A stretch of DNA of 8,408 nt, from positions 1-8,408 of the forward strand of contig CAAGRO010000316.1 of assembly GCA_900772695.1 (NCBI GenBank), read 5' to 3'. This document shows positions 1 to 6,893 of this stretch, piece by piece. Source of the DNA: an uncultured Oribacterium sp. (GTDB lineage: Bacteria; Bacillota; Clostridia; Lachnospirales; Lachnospiraceae). Positions within the stretch are counted from its first letter, which is position 1. Every line of letters begins with the position of its first letter. Under the pieces are notes generated by a model. That model had not been told where the DNA came from. It worked only from the letters and a program-made list of their open reading frames with translations, and ran no database searches. The position numbers and the translations under genes were made by a program.

Positions 1-297
1 CAGAACGCAGCGGCGGCATCCGGAGACGGTACGGCAGCGGCCGGCTCAAACCGTGACCGCCACCAGCTCCGCATGTCCTATAAGGAGAAGAAGGAGTGGG
101 AGACCATCGAGGCCGACATCGACGCCCTCGAAACCCGCATCGCCGCCATTGACGACGAGATGATGCAGTATGCAAAGGACTTCATCAAGCTCCATGAACT
201 GACACAGGAAAAGGAAGAGAAGGAAGCGCTTCTCGACGAAAAGATGGAGCGCTGGGCGTACCTTTCGGATCTACAGGAAAAGATCGAAAACGCTTAA
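1..297 (+). CDS. ABC-F family ATP-binding protein, C-terminal fragment
   Basis: Open from the left edge and ending in TAA at 295-297, giving the last 98 residues of a larger protein. A low-complexity Gly/Ala/Ser linker (about residues 4-18 of the fragment) leads into a charged helical segment beginning RMSYKEKKEWETIEADI. It continues with heptad-like Leu/Ile and Glu/Lys spacing to the end, and includes KMERWAYLSDLQEKIE. This matches the C-terminal coiled-coil of Uup/YfmR-type ABC-F proteins, where a (K)LSYKEQ-E-E motif follows a flexible linker. Family knowledge: ABC-F proteins are soluble tandem ATPases without membrane domains that act on ribosomes (translation factors or antibiotic protection); Uup's C-terminal domain binds DNA. 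Both ATPase domains lie outside the window, so the subgroup cannot be set. No simple terminator follows; the next structure is the giant fold-back at 311. Confidence 0.8.
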   Translation, partial: QNAAAASGDGTAAAGSNRDRHQLRMSYKEKKEWETIEADIDALETRIAAIDDEMMQYAKDFIKLHELTQEKEEKEALLDEKMERWAYLSDLQEKIENA

Positions 298-310
298 CAA
301 TTGAATGAAA

Positions 311-551
311 CATATAAAGAGGCTGACATCGGTGATGTTTATTGATTACGCATTTCGGGTCTGTCAACCAAAAAGGCAGCAAGTGTCGTCGAGCCATCGC
401 CTGGAAACTCAGCCTGTTTTCCTTATGGGGAAAACAGGCTTCAGACAATTCCAGGCGATTGTGGTAACGTGGGACGACACTAGCTGCCTTTTTGGGACAG
501 ACATCGAAATGCTCTACAATAAACATCACTCGATATCAGCCTTTTTATATG
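311..551. repeat. Giant imperfect palindrome (241-base fold-back)
   Basis: The two arms fold on each other through nine consecutive paired blocks, about 93 pairs in total: 311-326/536-551, 328-331/531-534, 332-344/517-529, 350-357/505-512, 359-365/496-502, 368-380/483-495, 382-390/473-481, 396-406/449-459 and 411-422/429-440. They are separated by small bulges; the largest internal loop is 391-395 against 460-472. The terminal loop is 423-428. The blocks from 368-380 outward and from 311-326 outward place A-runs on the left and T-runs on the right, as nested bidirectional terminators would. No transposase or other protein is encoded. Candidate identities are a palindromic MITE, a structured RNA, or an oversized terminator for the ABC-F gene; none can be chosen from sequence alone. 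Short ORFs inside are by-products of the palindrome. Confidence 0.9.
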
Positions 552-723
552 AATCTACGATGTATAAATAAGTTTTATGCATCATATTACTTTTGCAAAA
601 ATATCTTTATAGACATGCCGAAATGTGTCTAATAACTAGTTTTTGTCATAACTTAATCGGTTTACTATTTTCACAAGTTATATCAGCTGTGACCAATCGC
701 TATGGCTTCACGGTTTTATGCGC
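552..723. other. AT-rich intergenic stretch before the oppA promoter
   Basis: No ORF with a ribosome binding site is seen. The stretch has only weak dyads: AGACA (611-615) with TGTCT (626-630), and TCACA (671-675) with TGTGA (688-692). A poor promoter-like pair, TTGTCA (643-648) and TATTTT (666-671), is spaced 17 bases apart. It probably belongs to the upstream control region of oppA. Confidence 0.4.
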
Positions 724-752
724 TGGACTTTAATGATGTAAAGTTATATACT
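724..752 (+). promoter_or_regulatory. Candidate sigma-A promoter of oppA with embedded dyad
   Basis: TGGACT (724-729) and TATACT (747-752) match the -35 and -10 consensus at 4/6 and 5/6 with a 17-base spacer; transcription would start near 759, about 70 bases before oppA. Between the two boxes lies a perfect dyad, ACTTTA (727-732) and TAAAGT (739-744), overlapping the -35. This is where a repressor would block RNA polymerase. The dyad matches no operator I can name. It is the best promoter found in the 280 bases before oppA, but it is a match by eye only. Confidence 0.45.
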
Positions 753-762
753 TTTGCCATCG

Positions 763-802
763 CGCAATGGAGTGCTAGTTTTTGACCAGTAAACCCATTG
801 CG
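763..802 (+). promoter_or_regulatory. 5' leader hairpin before oppA (possible attenuator)
   Basis: CGCAATGG (763-770) pairs perfectly with CCATTGCG (795-802). Inside, CTAGT (775-779) and ACCAG (785-789) can pair with one mismatch. The stem is followed directly by TTTTCTACTTTT (803-814) and then the Shine-Dalgarno at 816-824. A stem plus U-rich tract in the leader is the form of an intrinsic terminator, so it could be a leaky attenuator; it could also be an mRNA 5'-stabilising stem. Confidence 0.45.
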
Positions 803-830
803 TTTTCTACTTTTCAAGGAGGAGTAAGTT

Positions 831-2555
831 ATGAAAAAGACAAGAGCACTTGTTGCGACCGTAACTGCTGGTGCGATGGTCCTCAGCATGGCGGCTTGTG
901 GTTCTTCTGCATACCAGGAGACGACCGCAGCTGCTGCGACCGAGGCTGCGGGCACGGCAGCTGCTGGTGAAACCGCTGCAGAGGCGACCGGAACGGTATC
1001 TTCATCTGACCTGAAGGTTATGCTGGAGACGCCGGTTATGTCCCTCGATCCGCAGCAGGCAACCGATGGTACCTCATTCGAGGTAATGGCGAACTACACC
1101 GATGGTCTGACCCAGATGGACGACAGTGGTGCAGCTGTAGCCGCTGTGGCTGAGAGCTGGGAGACCTCGGATGATGGTCTCACCTGGACCTTCCATCTTC
1201 GTAAGGATGCGAAGTGGTCCAATGGCACGCCGGTTACTGCAAAGGATTTCGTATTCGGCTGGCAGAGAGCCGTTGATCCGGATGTCGCTTCCGAGTATGC
1301 GTACATGCTTTCCGACATCGGTCAGGTAAAGAACGCCGCTGAGATCATCGACGGCACGAAGGACAAGTCCGAACTCGGTGTCACCGCAGTTGATGACAAC
1401 ACCTTACAGGTGGAGCTGAACGCGCCGGTTTCCTACTTCCTGTCCCTGATGTACTTCCCGACCTTCTATCCGGTCAACGAAGAGTTCTTCAACACCTGCC
1501 CGGACACCTACGGTACATCACCGGAGACCACTCTTTCGAACGGTGCCTTCGTTCTCGACTCCTATGAGCCGGCAGCAACCGAGATTCACCTCACGAAGAA
1601 TGCGGATTACTACGATGCAGACAGCATCAAGCTGGCTGGTATCGATTATCAGGTCATCCAGGATTCCCAGCAGGCACTTCTTTCGTACCAGAGCGGTGAC
1701 CTCGACCTCACCCTTCTGAACGGTGATCAGGTTGACCAGGTTCAGGACGACCCTGCATTCAAGGCGGTCGGTGCCGGTTACCTCTGGTATGTAACGCCGA
1801 ACATCAGCGCGGTTCCAGAGCTGGCCAATGACAACATCCGTAAGGCACTTACCTTCGCGATCGATCGTACCGCTATCTGTGAGGACGTGCTGAAGGATGG
1901 TTCGAAGCCGACTTACACCGCAGTGCCGATGGATTTCGCAGCAGGTCCGGACGGATCTGATTTCTCTGCAGATCAGACGAAGTTCCAGGATGTATGTGCA
2001 GATGATACCGCAAAGGCAGCAGAGTACTGGCAGAAGGGTCTCGATGAGCTCGGCATCACGTCTCTGACACTCGATATGGTTGTTGATGCTGATGATGCAC
2101 CTCAGAAGGTCGCTACCGTTCTTCAGGAGCAGTGGCAGACCGCACTTCCAGGTCTCACCATCACACTGACCGTAGAGCCGAAGAAGCAGAGAGTACAGGA
2201 TCTTCAGGATGGTAACTACCAGCTCGGTCTTACCAGATGGGGCCCGGACTATGCAGATCCGATGACCTACCTCGGTATGTGGACGACCGGATGCTCCAAC
2301 AACTATGGTTTATGGTCCAGCACCGACTACGATGACATCATCGCAAAGTGCACCACCGGTGAGCTTGCAACCGATCCGGAGGGCCGCTGGTCCGCGATGT
2401 ACGATGCAGAGAAGATCGTCATGGACGAGTCCGTCATCTTCCCACTCTACACACAGTGCAATGCAGAGATGCTGAACACCAATGTCACCGGCGTAGCATT
2501 CCATCCGGTAGCCATCAACAGAGTTTACAAGAACACTGTGAAGACCGAAGGCTGA
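831..2555 (+). CDS. oppA: Oligopeptide ABC transporter substrate-binding lipoprotein OppA
   Basis: 574 residues, a usual length for SBP family 5 (OppA/DppA class). The start ATG follows AAGGAGGAG (816-824) at a good distance. Residues 1-23 form a lipoprotein signal peptide: positive KKTR, a hydrophobic core and a lipobox ending MAAC, with Cys23 as the lipid-anchored residue. Residues 24-60 are a low-complexity Ala/Thr/Glu/Ser tether. The mature domain starts near LKVMLETPVMSLDPQ and carries the family signature at about 107-147 (AESWETSDDGLTWTFHLRKD, then WSNGTPVTAKDF). A WGPDYADPMTYLGMW stretch near the C-terminal third is also typical. It captures extracellular peptides and delivers them to OppBC. 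The oppBCDF genes follow on the same strand. Ala and Gly codons ending in T or A are more common here than in oppB-oppF, as might fit higher expression. Exact peptide or other substrate preference is not readable. Confidence 0.93.
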   Translation: MKKTRALVATVTAGAMVLSMAACGSSAYQETTAAAATEAAGTAAAGETAAEATGTVSSSDLKVMLETPVMSLDPQQATDGTSFEVMANYTDGLTQMDDSGAAVAAVAESWETSDDGLTWTFHLRKDAKWSNGTPVTAKDFVFGWQRAVDPDVASEYAYMLSDIGQVKNAAEIIDGTKDKSELGVTAVDDNTLQVELNAPVSYFLSLMYFPTFYPVNEEFFNTCPDTYGTSPETTLSNGAFVLDSYEPAATEIHLTKNADYYDADSIKLAGIDYQVIQDSQQALLSYQSGDLDLTLLNGDQVDQVQDDPAFKAVGAGYLWYVTPNISAVPELANDNIRKALTFAIDRTAICEDVLKDGSKPTYTAVPMDFAAGPDGSDFSADQTKFQDVCADDTAKAAEYWQKGLDELGITSLTLDMVVDADDAPQKVATVLQEQWQTALPGLTITLTVEPKKQRVQDLQDGNYQLGLTRWGPDYADPMTYLGMWTTGCSNNYGLWSSTDYDDIIAKCTTGELATDPEGRWSAMYDAEKIVMDESVIFPLYTQCNAEMLNTNVTGVAFHPVAINRVYKNTVKTEG

Positions 2556-2583
2556 TCATCTGATCGTGTGAAACATTTCTTTT

Positions 2584-2616
2584 GATAGCAGGCCGCATGA
2601 AAATGCGGCCTGTATC
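2584..2616 (+). terminator. GAAA-capped hairpin after oppA
   Basis: CAGGCCGCAT (2589-2598) pairs perfectly with ATGCGGCCTG (2603-2612) around a GAAA tetraloop. The outer GATA (2584-2587) and TATC (2613-2616) extend the stem past one bulged G. Only ATTT follows, so the U-tract is weak. It probably acts as a partial terminator or as a 3'-end stabiliser of the oppA transcript, reducing expression of oppB-oppF relative to oppA. Confidence 0.7.
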
Positions 2617-2746
2617 ATTTCAGGTTTATGCCATAGACAGGCTCAGAAACGTGCCGTTCGGAAAGCAGCTGTATGGAAGCTGAAGACTTCGAATAACACT
2701 CCGGGGTGATCCTGATTCATGGACAACTGTCTGGAGAAAAGACGAA

Positions 2747-2811
2747 GACGGCCGCGCTTTCGAGCGTGTCTACGGCTTAAACCGTAGAACATCGGGCAGA
2801 AACGACTGCCC
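2747..2811 (+). promoter_or_regulatory. Three successive stem-loops in the oppB leader
   Basis: Stem 1 pairs CGCGCT (2753-2758) with AGCGTG (2763-2768) around a UUCG loop, allowing one G-U pair. Stem 2 pairs TCTACGG (2769-2775) with CCGTAGA (2782-2788). Stem 3 pairs GGGCAG (2794-2799) with CTGCCC (2806-2811). Stem 3 ends three bases before the AGGGAGG ribosome binding site (2814-2820). The CCC at the end of stem 3 could alternatively pair with the GGG of that site. I do not recognise a named riboswitch or T-box core. A weaker stem, CAGCT (2666-2670) with AGCTG (2678-2682), lies further upstream. The rest of the 270-base spacer shows no gene. Confidence 0.5.
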
Positions 2812-2825
2812 ACAGGGAGGTAATT

Positions 2826-3761
2826 GTGAAAAAGTATGTAACCAAACGAGTGTTGACCTCGATCTTCACCCTCCTCGTCATTTTACTGGTGCTGTTTATC
2901 CTGATGCAGCTGATGCCGGGATCTCCGTTCAATGATGAGAAGCTGAATGATGCGCAGCGCGCCGCACTGTATGCGAAGTATGGACTCGATCAGCCCGTCG
3001 TCGTGCAGTTCTTCCACTATGTGAAGAACATGCTGACCGGTGATTTCGGTGTCAGCTACAACATCTCGAAGAACACCCCGATTTCCCAGCTCATCGCAAG
3101 CCGTCTTCCGATCTCCATCCGTATCGGTGGTGCTGCGGTCAGCCTCGGTGCGGTCGTCGGCCTCGTTCTCGGTCTCATCGCGGCGCTTCGCCACGACACC
3201 TGGGTTGACACCCTCTGCACCGTGATTTCGGTTATCGGTGTATCCGTACCGTCCTATGTATTTGCCCTGCTCCTGAGCTATCAGCTCGGCTTCAACATGA
3301 AGCTGTTCCCGATGCTGTTCGATGCGAAGCGGGCCATGGCCTCGAGTGTACTGCCGAGTATCTCCCTTTCGATGTTCACGATGGCTTCCATCGCTCGTTT
3401 CACCCGTTCCGAGATGATGGAGGTACTCGACAGCGACTATATGCTGCTCGCGGAGTCGAAGGGTATCTCCGGATTCGCTCTGATTTTCCGTCACGCACTT
3501 CGTAACGCCCTGATCCCGATCATCACCGTCCTGGCACCGCTGATCGTCGACCTCATGACGGGTTCCCTCGTTGTCGAGAAGATCTTCGCCATCCCGGGCG
3601 TCGGTTCGCTGCTGGTCAACGCGATCCAGTCGAACGATTATAACGTCGTTATCTCGCTCGCCTTTATCTACTCCGCGATGTACATCGGCATCATGCTCGT
3701 CGTTGATATCCTTTACGGCATCATCGATCCGCGTATCAGACTTGCAAAGGACGGTAAATAA
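2826..3761 (+). CDS. oppB: Oligopeptide ABC transporter permease OppB
   Basis: 311 residues, the usual length of OppB/DppB permeases. The start is GTG, chosen because AGGGAGG (2814-2820) sits five bases upstream and the protein then begins MKKYVTKRVLTSIF, the usual positive end before the first membrane helix. Membrane segments are near residues 9-30, 97-120, 128-152, 174-192, 228-248 and 273-299, six in all. The region 31-96 is the large external segment with GDFGVSY. The cytoplasmic EAA loop that docks on the ATPase is near 205-232 (LLAESKGISGFALIFRHALR). The end IIDPRIR is typical. It forms half of the peptide channel with OppC. The stop lies two bases before oppC, so the two are translationally coupled. 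The GTG start and structured leader may hold down its synthesis relative to OppA. Confidence 0.93.
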   Translation: MKKYVTKRVLTSIFTLLVILLVLFILMQLMPGSPFNDEKLNDAQRAALYAKYGLDQPVVVQFFHYVKNMLTGDFGVSYNISKNTPISQLIASRLPISIRIGGAAVSLGAVVGLVLGLIAALRHDTWVDTLCTVISVIGVSVPSYVFALLLSYQLGFNMKLFPMLFDAKRAMASSVLPSISLSMFTMASIARFTRSEMMEVLDSDYMLLAESKGISGFALIFRHALRNALIPIITVLAPLIVDLMTGSLVVEKIFAIPGVGSLLVNAIQSNDYNVVISLAFIYSAMYIGIMLVVDILYGIIDPRIRLAKDGK

Positions 3762-3763
3762 GT

Positions 3764-4843
3764 ATGTTTGGAAAGAAAAAACAGGTACTGACAGCCCAGG
3801 CGGCTGGTACGGGCAATGTTTATGTCCCGGTCGACCGTGACTTCGTCCGGAAGGACAATGCCGGCGAGATCGCCATCGACAGCAACTTCTCCTCCCAGTC
3901 CTTCTGGAAGGATGTGACGACACGTTTCCTCCATAAGAAGAGTGCCGTCATCGGTCTCGTGTTCGTCATCCTGATCACCCTCATGGCGATCATCGGACCG
4001 AAGATCTCCGGCTACAGCTTCTCTGCACAGAATCTGCAGATGAAGAACCTCGCACCACGTATGCAGGTGATCGAGAATCTCGGTATCCTCGACGGCTCCG
4101 AGAAGATGAAGACCACCACCGGCACGAAGCTCGTGAACGAGTATGCAGCGAAGAAGCTCTACGATACCTTCTACTGGTTCGGAACCGATCGTTATGGCCG
4201 TGATATCTTTACGAGAACCTGGTCCGGAACCCGTGTGTCCCTGATCATCGCCTTCGCGGCAACGATCATCGACATGGTAATCGGTATGTCCTATGGACTG
4301 ATTTCCGGCTACTTCGGCGGCAAGACCGATATCATCATGCAGCGTATCCTCGAGATCATGAACGGTATCCCGCGACTCGTCATCGTGACCCTGCTTCTCC
4401 TCGTGCTGAAGCCGGGTATGGTGACCATCATCTTCGCACTGATGCTGACCGAGTGGGTCGGCATGAGCCGTATCGCCCGTGCCGAGATGCTGAAGCTGAA
4501 GGAGCAGGAGTTCGTCCTCGCATCGAGAACCCTCGGTGCCGGCGCGTTCCATATCATCTTCAAGGAGATCCTGCCGAACATCATCGGACCGATCATCACC
4601 CAGGTCATGTTCTCGATTCCGACCGCCATCTTCACCGAGGCGTTCCTGAGCTTCGTCGGACTGGGTATCCCGGTGCCGCAGTGCTCCCTCGGCTCCCTGA
4701 TTTCCGATGGCTACAACAGCTTTACGACCCATCCGTATCAGATCATCCCGCCGATCATCGTCATGGCGCTTCTGATGCTTTCGTTTAACCTGATCGCCGA
4801 TGGTCTCCGTGAGGCACTCGATCCGAAGATGAAGGAGATGTAA
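3764..4843 (+). CDS. oppC: Oligopeptide ABC transporter permease OppC
   Basis: 359 residues, somewhat longer than the ~300-residue enterobacterial OppC. The start ATG has AAAGGA (3746-3751) inside the end of oppB, about 12 bases away. Residues 1-58 are a hydrophilic cytoplasmic N-terminus; helix 1 is near 60-78. The extra length is partly in an external segment 80-138 ending in the conserved FGTDRYGRDIFTR (139-151), which marks OppC/DppC proteins. Further helices are near 157-182, 203-217, 219-235, 277-299 and 327-347. The EAA loop lies at about 248-275 (QEFVLASRTLGAGAFHIIFK). The C-terminus GLREALDPKMKEM is typical. Family knowledge: such an insert is common in Firmicute relatives of this permease. 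It pairs with OppB. One base separates its stop from oppD, and its final codons contain the oppD ribosome binding site. Confidence 0.93.
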   Translation: MFGKKKQVLTAQAAGTGNVYVPVDRDFVRKDNAGEIAIDSNFSSQSFWKDVTTRFLHKKSAVIGLVFVILITLMAIIGPKISGYSFSAQNLQMKNLAPRMQVIENLGILDGSEKMKTTTGTKLVNEYAAKKLYDTFYWFGTDRYGRDIFTRTWSGTRVSLIIAFAATIIDMVIGMSYGLISGYFGGKTDIIMQRILEIMNGIPRLVIVTLLLLVLKPGMVTIIFALMLTEWVGMSRIARAEMLKLKEQEFVLASRTLGAGAFHIIFKEILPNIIGPIITQVMFSIPTAIFTEAFLSFVGLGIPVPQCSLGSLISDGYNSFTTHPYQIIPPIIVMALLMLSFNLIADGLREALDPKMKEM

Positions 4844-4844
4844 G

Positions 4845-5939
4845 ATGGCAGAACAGAAAGAGAAAATTCTCGAGATTCAGAATCTCGATATCAGCTTTAA
4901 GACGACCGCCGGGATGGTACATGCCATCCGGGGCGTAGACATTGACCTTTACAAGGGGGAGACGGTCGCCATCGTCGGTGAGTCCGGCTCCGGTAAGTCG
5001 GTCACGATGAAGGCCGCCATGGGCATCCTCGCGAAAAACGCGACGGTCAATGCAGGCTCCATCAAGTTCACCTATACCCACGCAGATGGGAAGACCGAGA
5101 CGGTCGAGATCCTCGAGAAGGATAAGAAGTGGATCCGTACCCATATCAACGGCAAGCGGATCTCCATGGTGTTCCAGGACCCGATGACCTCCCTCGATCC
5201 GACGATGAACATCGGAAAGCAGATCATGGAGGGCATGATCTGGCACTATAAGACGAAGAAGGAGGATGCCTGGAAGCGTGCCGTCGAGCTGCTTCGTGAG
5301 GTCGGCATCGAAGAGCCGGAGAAGCGGATGAAGAACTACCCGCACCAGCTTTCCGGAGGCATGCGGCAGCGTGTCGTCATCGCGATCGCGCTGGCCTGTG
5401 ATCCGGACCTGCTGATCTGTGACGAGCCGACGACGGCGCTCGATGTAACCATTCAGGCGAAGATCCTGGAGCTCATCAAGAAGATCCAGGAGGAGCGCGG
5501 CATTTCCGTTATTTACATCACCCACGACCTCGGTGTCGTGGCGAAGGTGGCGGACTATGTCAATGTCATGTACGCCGGAAAGATCGTCGAGAAGGGCACG
5601 ATCAACGAGATCTACTACGATCCGCGTCATCCGTACACCTGGGGTCTCCTCAGTGCGATGCCAGATCTCGACACCGCCGACGAGCGTCTCTATACGATCC
5701 CGGGTTCACCGCCAAACCTTCTTCACGAGAAGCAGGGCGATGCCTTCGCGCCGCGTAACAAGTTTGCGCTCGAGGTCGATGACAAGGCCGATCCGCCTAT
5801 GTTCAAGATCAGCGATACGCACTATGCAGCCACCTGGCTTCTGGACCCGCGTGCACCGAAGGTAGAGATGCCGGCGGAGCTTCGCGCAAGAATCGAACGT
5901 ATGAAGAAAGGAGCCGGCATCGATGGCAGTGAATTATAA
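4845..5939 (+). CDS. oppD: Oligopeptide ABC transporter ATPase OppD
   Basis: 364 residues with a complete ATPase domain: Walker A GESGSGKS (45-52), Q-loop Q111 in VFQDPMTSLDP, signature LSGGMRQR (169-176), Walker B LLICDE (189-194) with E194 as catalytic base, D-loop TALD (197-200) and switch His227. A C-terminal oligopeptide-transporter extension starts at RHPYTWGLLSAMP (261-273). In many OppD/DppD proteins this extension holds a four-cysteine Fe-S site. Here the only cysteines are C185 and C192 inside the ATPase domain, and the corresponding stretch reads GDAFAPRNKFALEVDD, so the cluster is absent. The start ATG follows AAGGAG (4832-4837) by seven bases. The protein hydrolyses ATP on the inner membrane face, paired with OppF. 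It overlaps oppF by 17 bases. Confidence 0.93.
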   Translation: MAEQKEKILEIQNLDISFKTTAGMVHAIRGVDIDLYKGETVAIVGESGSGKSVTMKAAMGILAKNATVNAGSIKFTYTHADGKTETVEILEKDKKWIRTHINGKRISMVFQDPMTSLDPTMNIGKQIMEGMIWHYKTKKEDAWKRAVELLREVGIEEPEKRMKNYPHQLSGGMRQRVVIAIALACDPDLLICDEPTTALDVTIQAKILELIKKIQEERGISVIYITHDLGVVAKVADYVNVMYAGKIVEKGTINEIYYDPRHPYTWGLLSAMPDLDTADERLYTIPGSPPNLLHEKQGDAFAPRNKFALEVDDKADPPMFKISDTHYAATWLLDPRAPKVEMPAELRARIERMKKGAGIDGSEL

Positions 5940-6879
5940 TCAGGAGCCGATCCTGAAAGTGGACGGCTTAAAGCAGTATTTCAAGGTCTCGAACAGCTTC
6001 ACGGTGAAGGCCGTCGATGACGTAAGCTTCGAGATCTATCCGGGCGAGACCTACGGCCTCGTCGGTGAGTCCGGCTCCGGTAAGTCGACGATCGGCCGTT
6101 CCGTGATCCGTCTCTATGATCCGACCGCAGGAAAGATCCTCTTCGAAGGAAAGGATATCAGCGGAAAGATGAGTAAGGATACGCAGAAGCTTCTCCGCAA
6201 CGATATGCAGATGATCTTCCAGGACCCGATGGCGTCCCTCAATCCGCGTAAGAAGGTCGAGGACATCATCGGAGAGGGCCTCGATATCCATCATAAGTTT
6301 GCAAACGCAGCGGAGCGTGACCAGATGGTGAAGGCAATCCTCAAGAAGGTCGGCCTCGCACCGGAGCACGCAACGCGTTATCCGCACCAGTTCTCCGGTG
6401 GACAGCGTCAGCGTGTCGGCATTGCCCGTGCGCTTATCATGAACCCGAAGCTGATCATCGCGGATGAGTGTATCTCCGCGCTCGACGTTTCGATCCAGGC
6501 GCAGGTCGTGAACCTCATGAAGGATATTCAGGAGGAGACCGGCACCGCGTACCTCTTCATCGCGCATGATCTCTCGATGGTCAAGTATATTTCTGACCGT
6601 ATCGGCGTCCTCCATCTCGGACATCTGCTCGAGACCGGCACGACCGAGGAGATCTTCAACCATCCGGTGCACCCGTACACCCGCTCGCTGCTGAGCGCGA
6701 TCCCGAGTCCGAATCCGGTGGTCGAGAAGAAGCGTGTCGCGGAGACCTACGATTACAAGACCTCCGGCATCGACTACACGAAGGGCACGAAGCACCTCGT
6801 GGAGGGTAGCCACTACGTACGCTGCACGGACGCGGAGTTCAGCGAGTGGATGAAGAAAGCACCACTGGTCTATGATTAA
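5923..6879 (+). CDS. oppF: Oligopeptide ABC transporter ATPase OppF
   Basis: 318 residues, usual for OppF/DppF. The start ATG lies within the end of oppD, nine bases after AAAGGAG (5907-5913). Motifs in order are Walker A GESGSGKS (48-55), Q-loop Q100 in IFQDPMASLNPR, signature FSGGQRQR (157-164), Walker B LIIADE (177-182), D-loop SALD (185-188) and switch His215. The residue after the Walker B glutamate is Cys183, where most relatives have Pro (DEP); the catalytic Glu182 is kept. The C-terminal extension begins at HPVHPYTRSLLSAIP (247-261) and has a single cysteine (C301), so no four-cysteine cluster can form. It is the second ATPase subunit, the partner of OppD. It is the last gene of the operon and is followed by a terminator-like hairpin. 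Confidence 0.93.
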   Translation: MAVNYNQEPILKVDGLKQYFKVSNSFTVKAVDDVSFEIYPGETYGLVGESGSGKSTIGRSVIRLYDPTAGKILFEGKDISGKMSKDTQKLLRNDMQMIFQDPMASLNPRKKVEDIIGEGLDIHHKFANAAERDQMVKAILKKVGLAPEHATRYPHQFSGGQRQRVGIARALIMNPKLIIADECISALDVSIQAQVVNLMKDIQEETGTAYLFIAHDLSMVKYISDRIGVLHLGHLLETGTTEEIFNHPVHPYTRSLLSAIPSPNPVVEKKRVAETYDYKTSGIDYTKGTKHLVEGSHYVRCTDAEFSEWMKKAPLVYD

Positions 6880-6893
6880 GCAAGCATGTCGCA

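Noticed and set aside
292..551. Integron attC site, suggested by GCTTAAC (292-298) beside a large imperfect hairpin.
   Set aside because: The motif is the stop-codon region of the ABC-F gene, no matching GTTRRRY was found at the other end, and the hairpin is far longer and better paired than attC sites.
311..551. 6S RNA, suggested by a rod-like fold with an internal bubble.
   Set aside because: The bubble is off-centre and strongly asymmetric (5 against 13 bases), the pairing is longer than usual, and no promoter precedes it. It is not fully excluded but not supportable.
185..571. Overlapping ORFs on both strands (114 and 88 residues) across the fold-back.
   Set aside because: Both are created by the palindrome itself, with no ribosome binding site and unlikely composition; the minus one also overlaps the ABC-F gene.
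671..692. CRP-like site formed by TCACA and TGTGA.
   Set aside because: The half-sites are in the reverse order of a CRP site and the spacer is wrong.
2883..6813. Long minus-strand ORFs opposite oppB, oppC, oppD and oppF (up to about 346 residues).
   Set aside because: They are antisense to genes with clear domain motifs, are rich in Arg/Asp/His as expected from reversed GC-biased codons, and have no ribosome binding sites.
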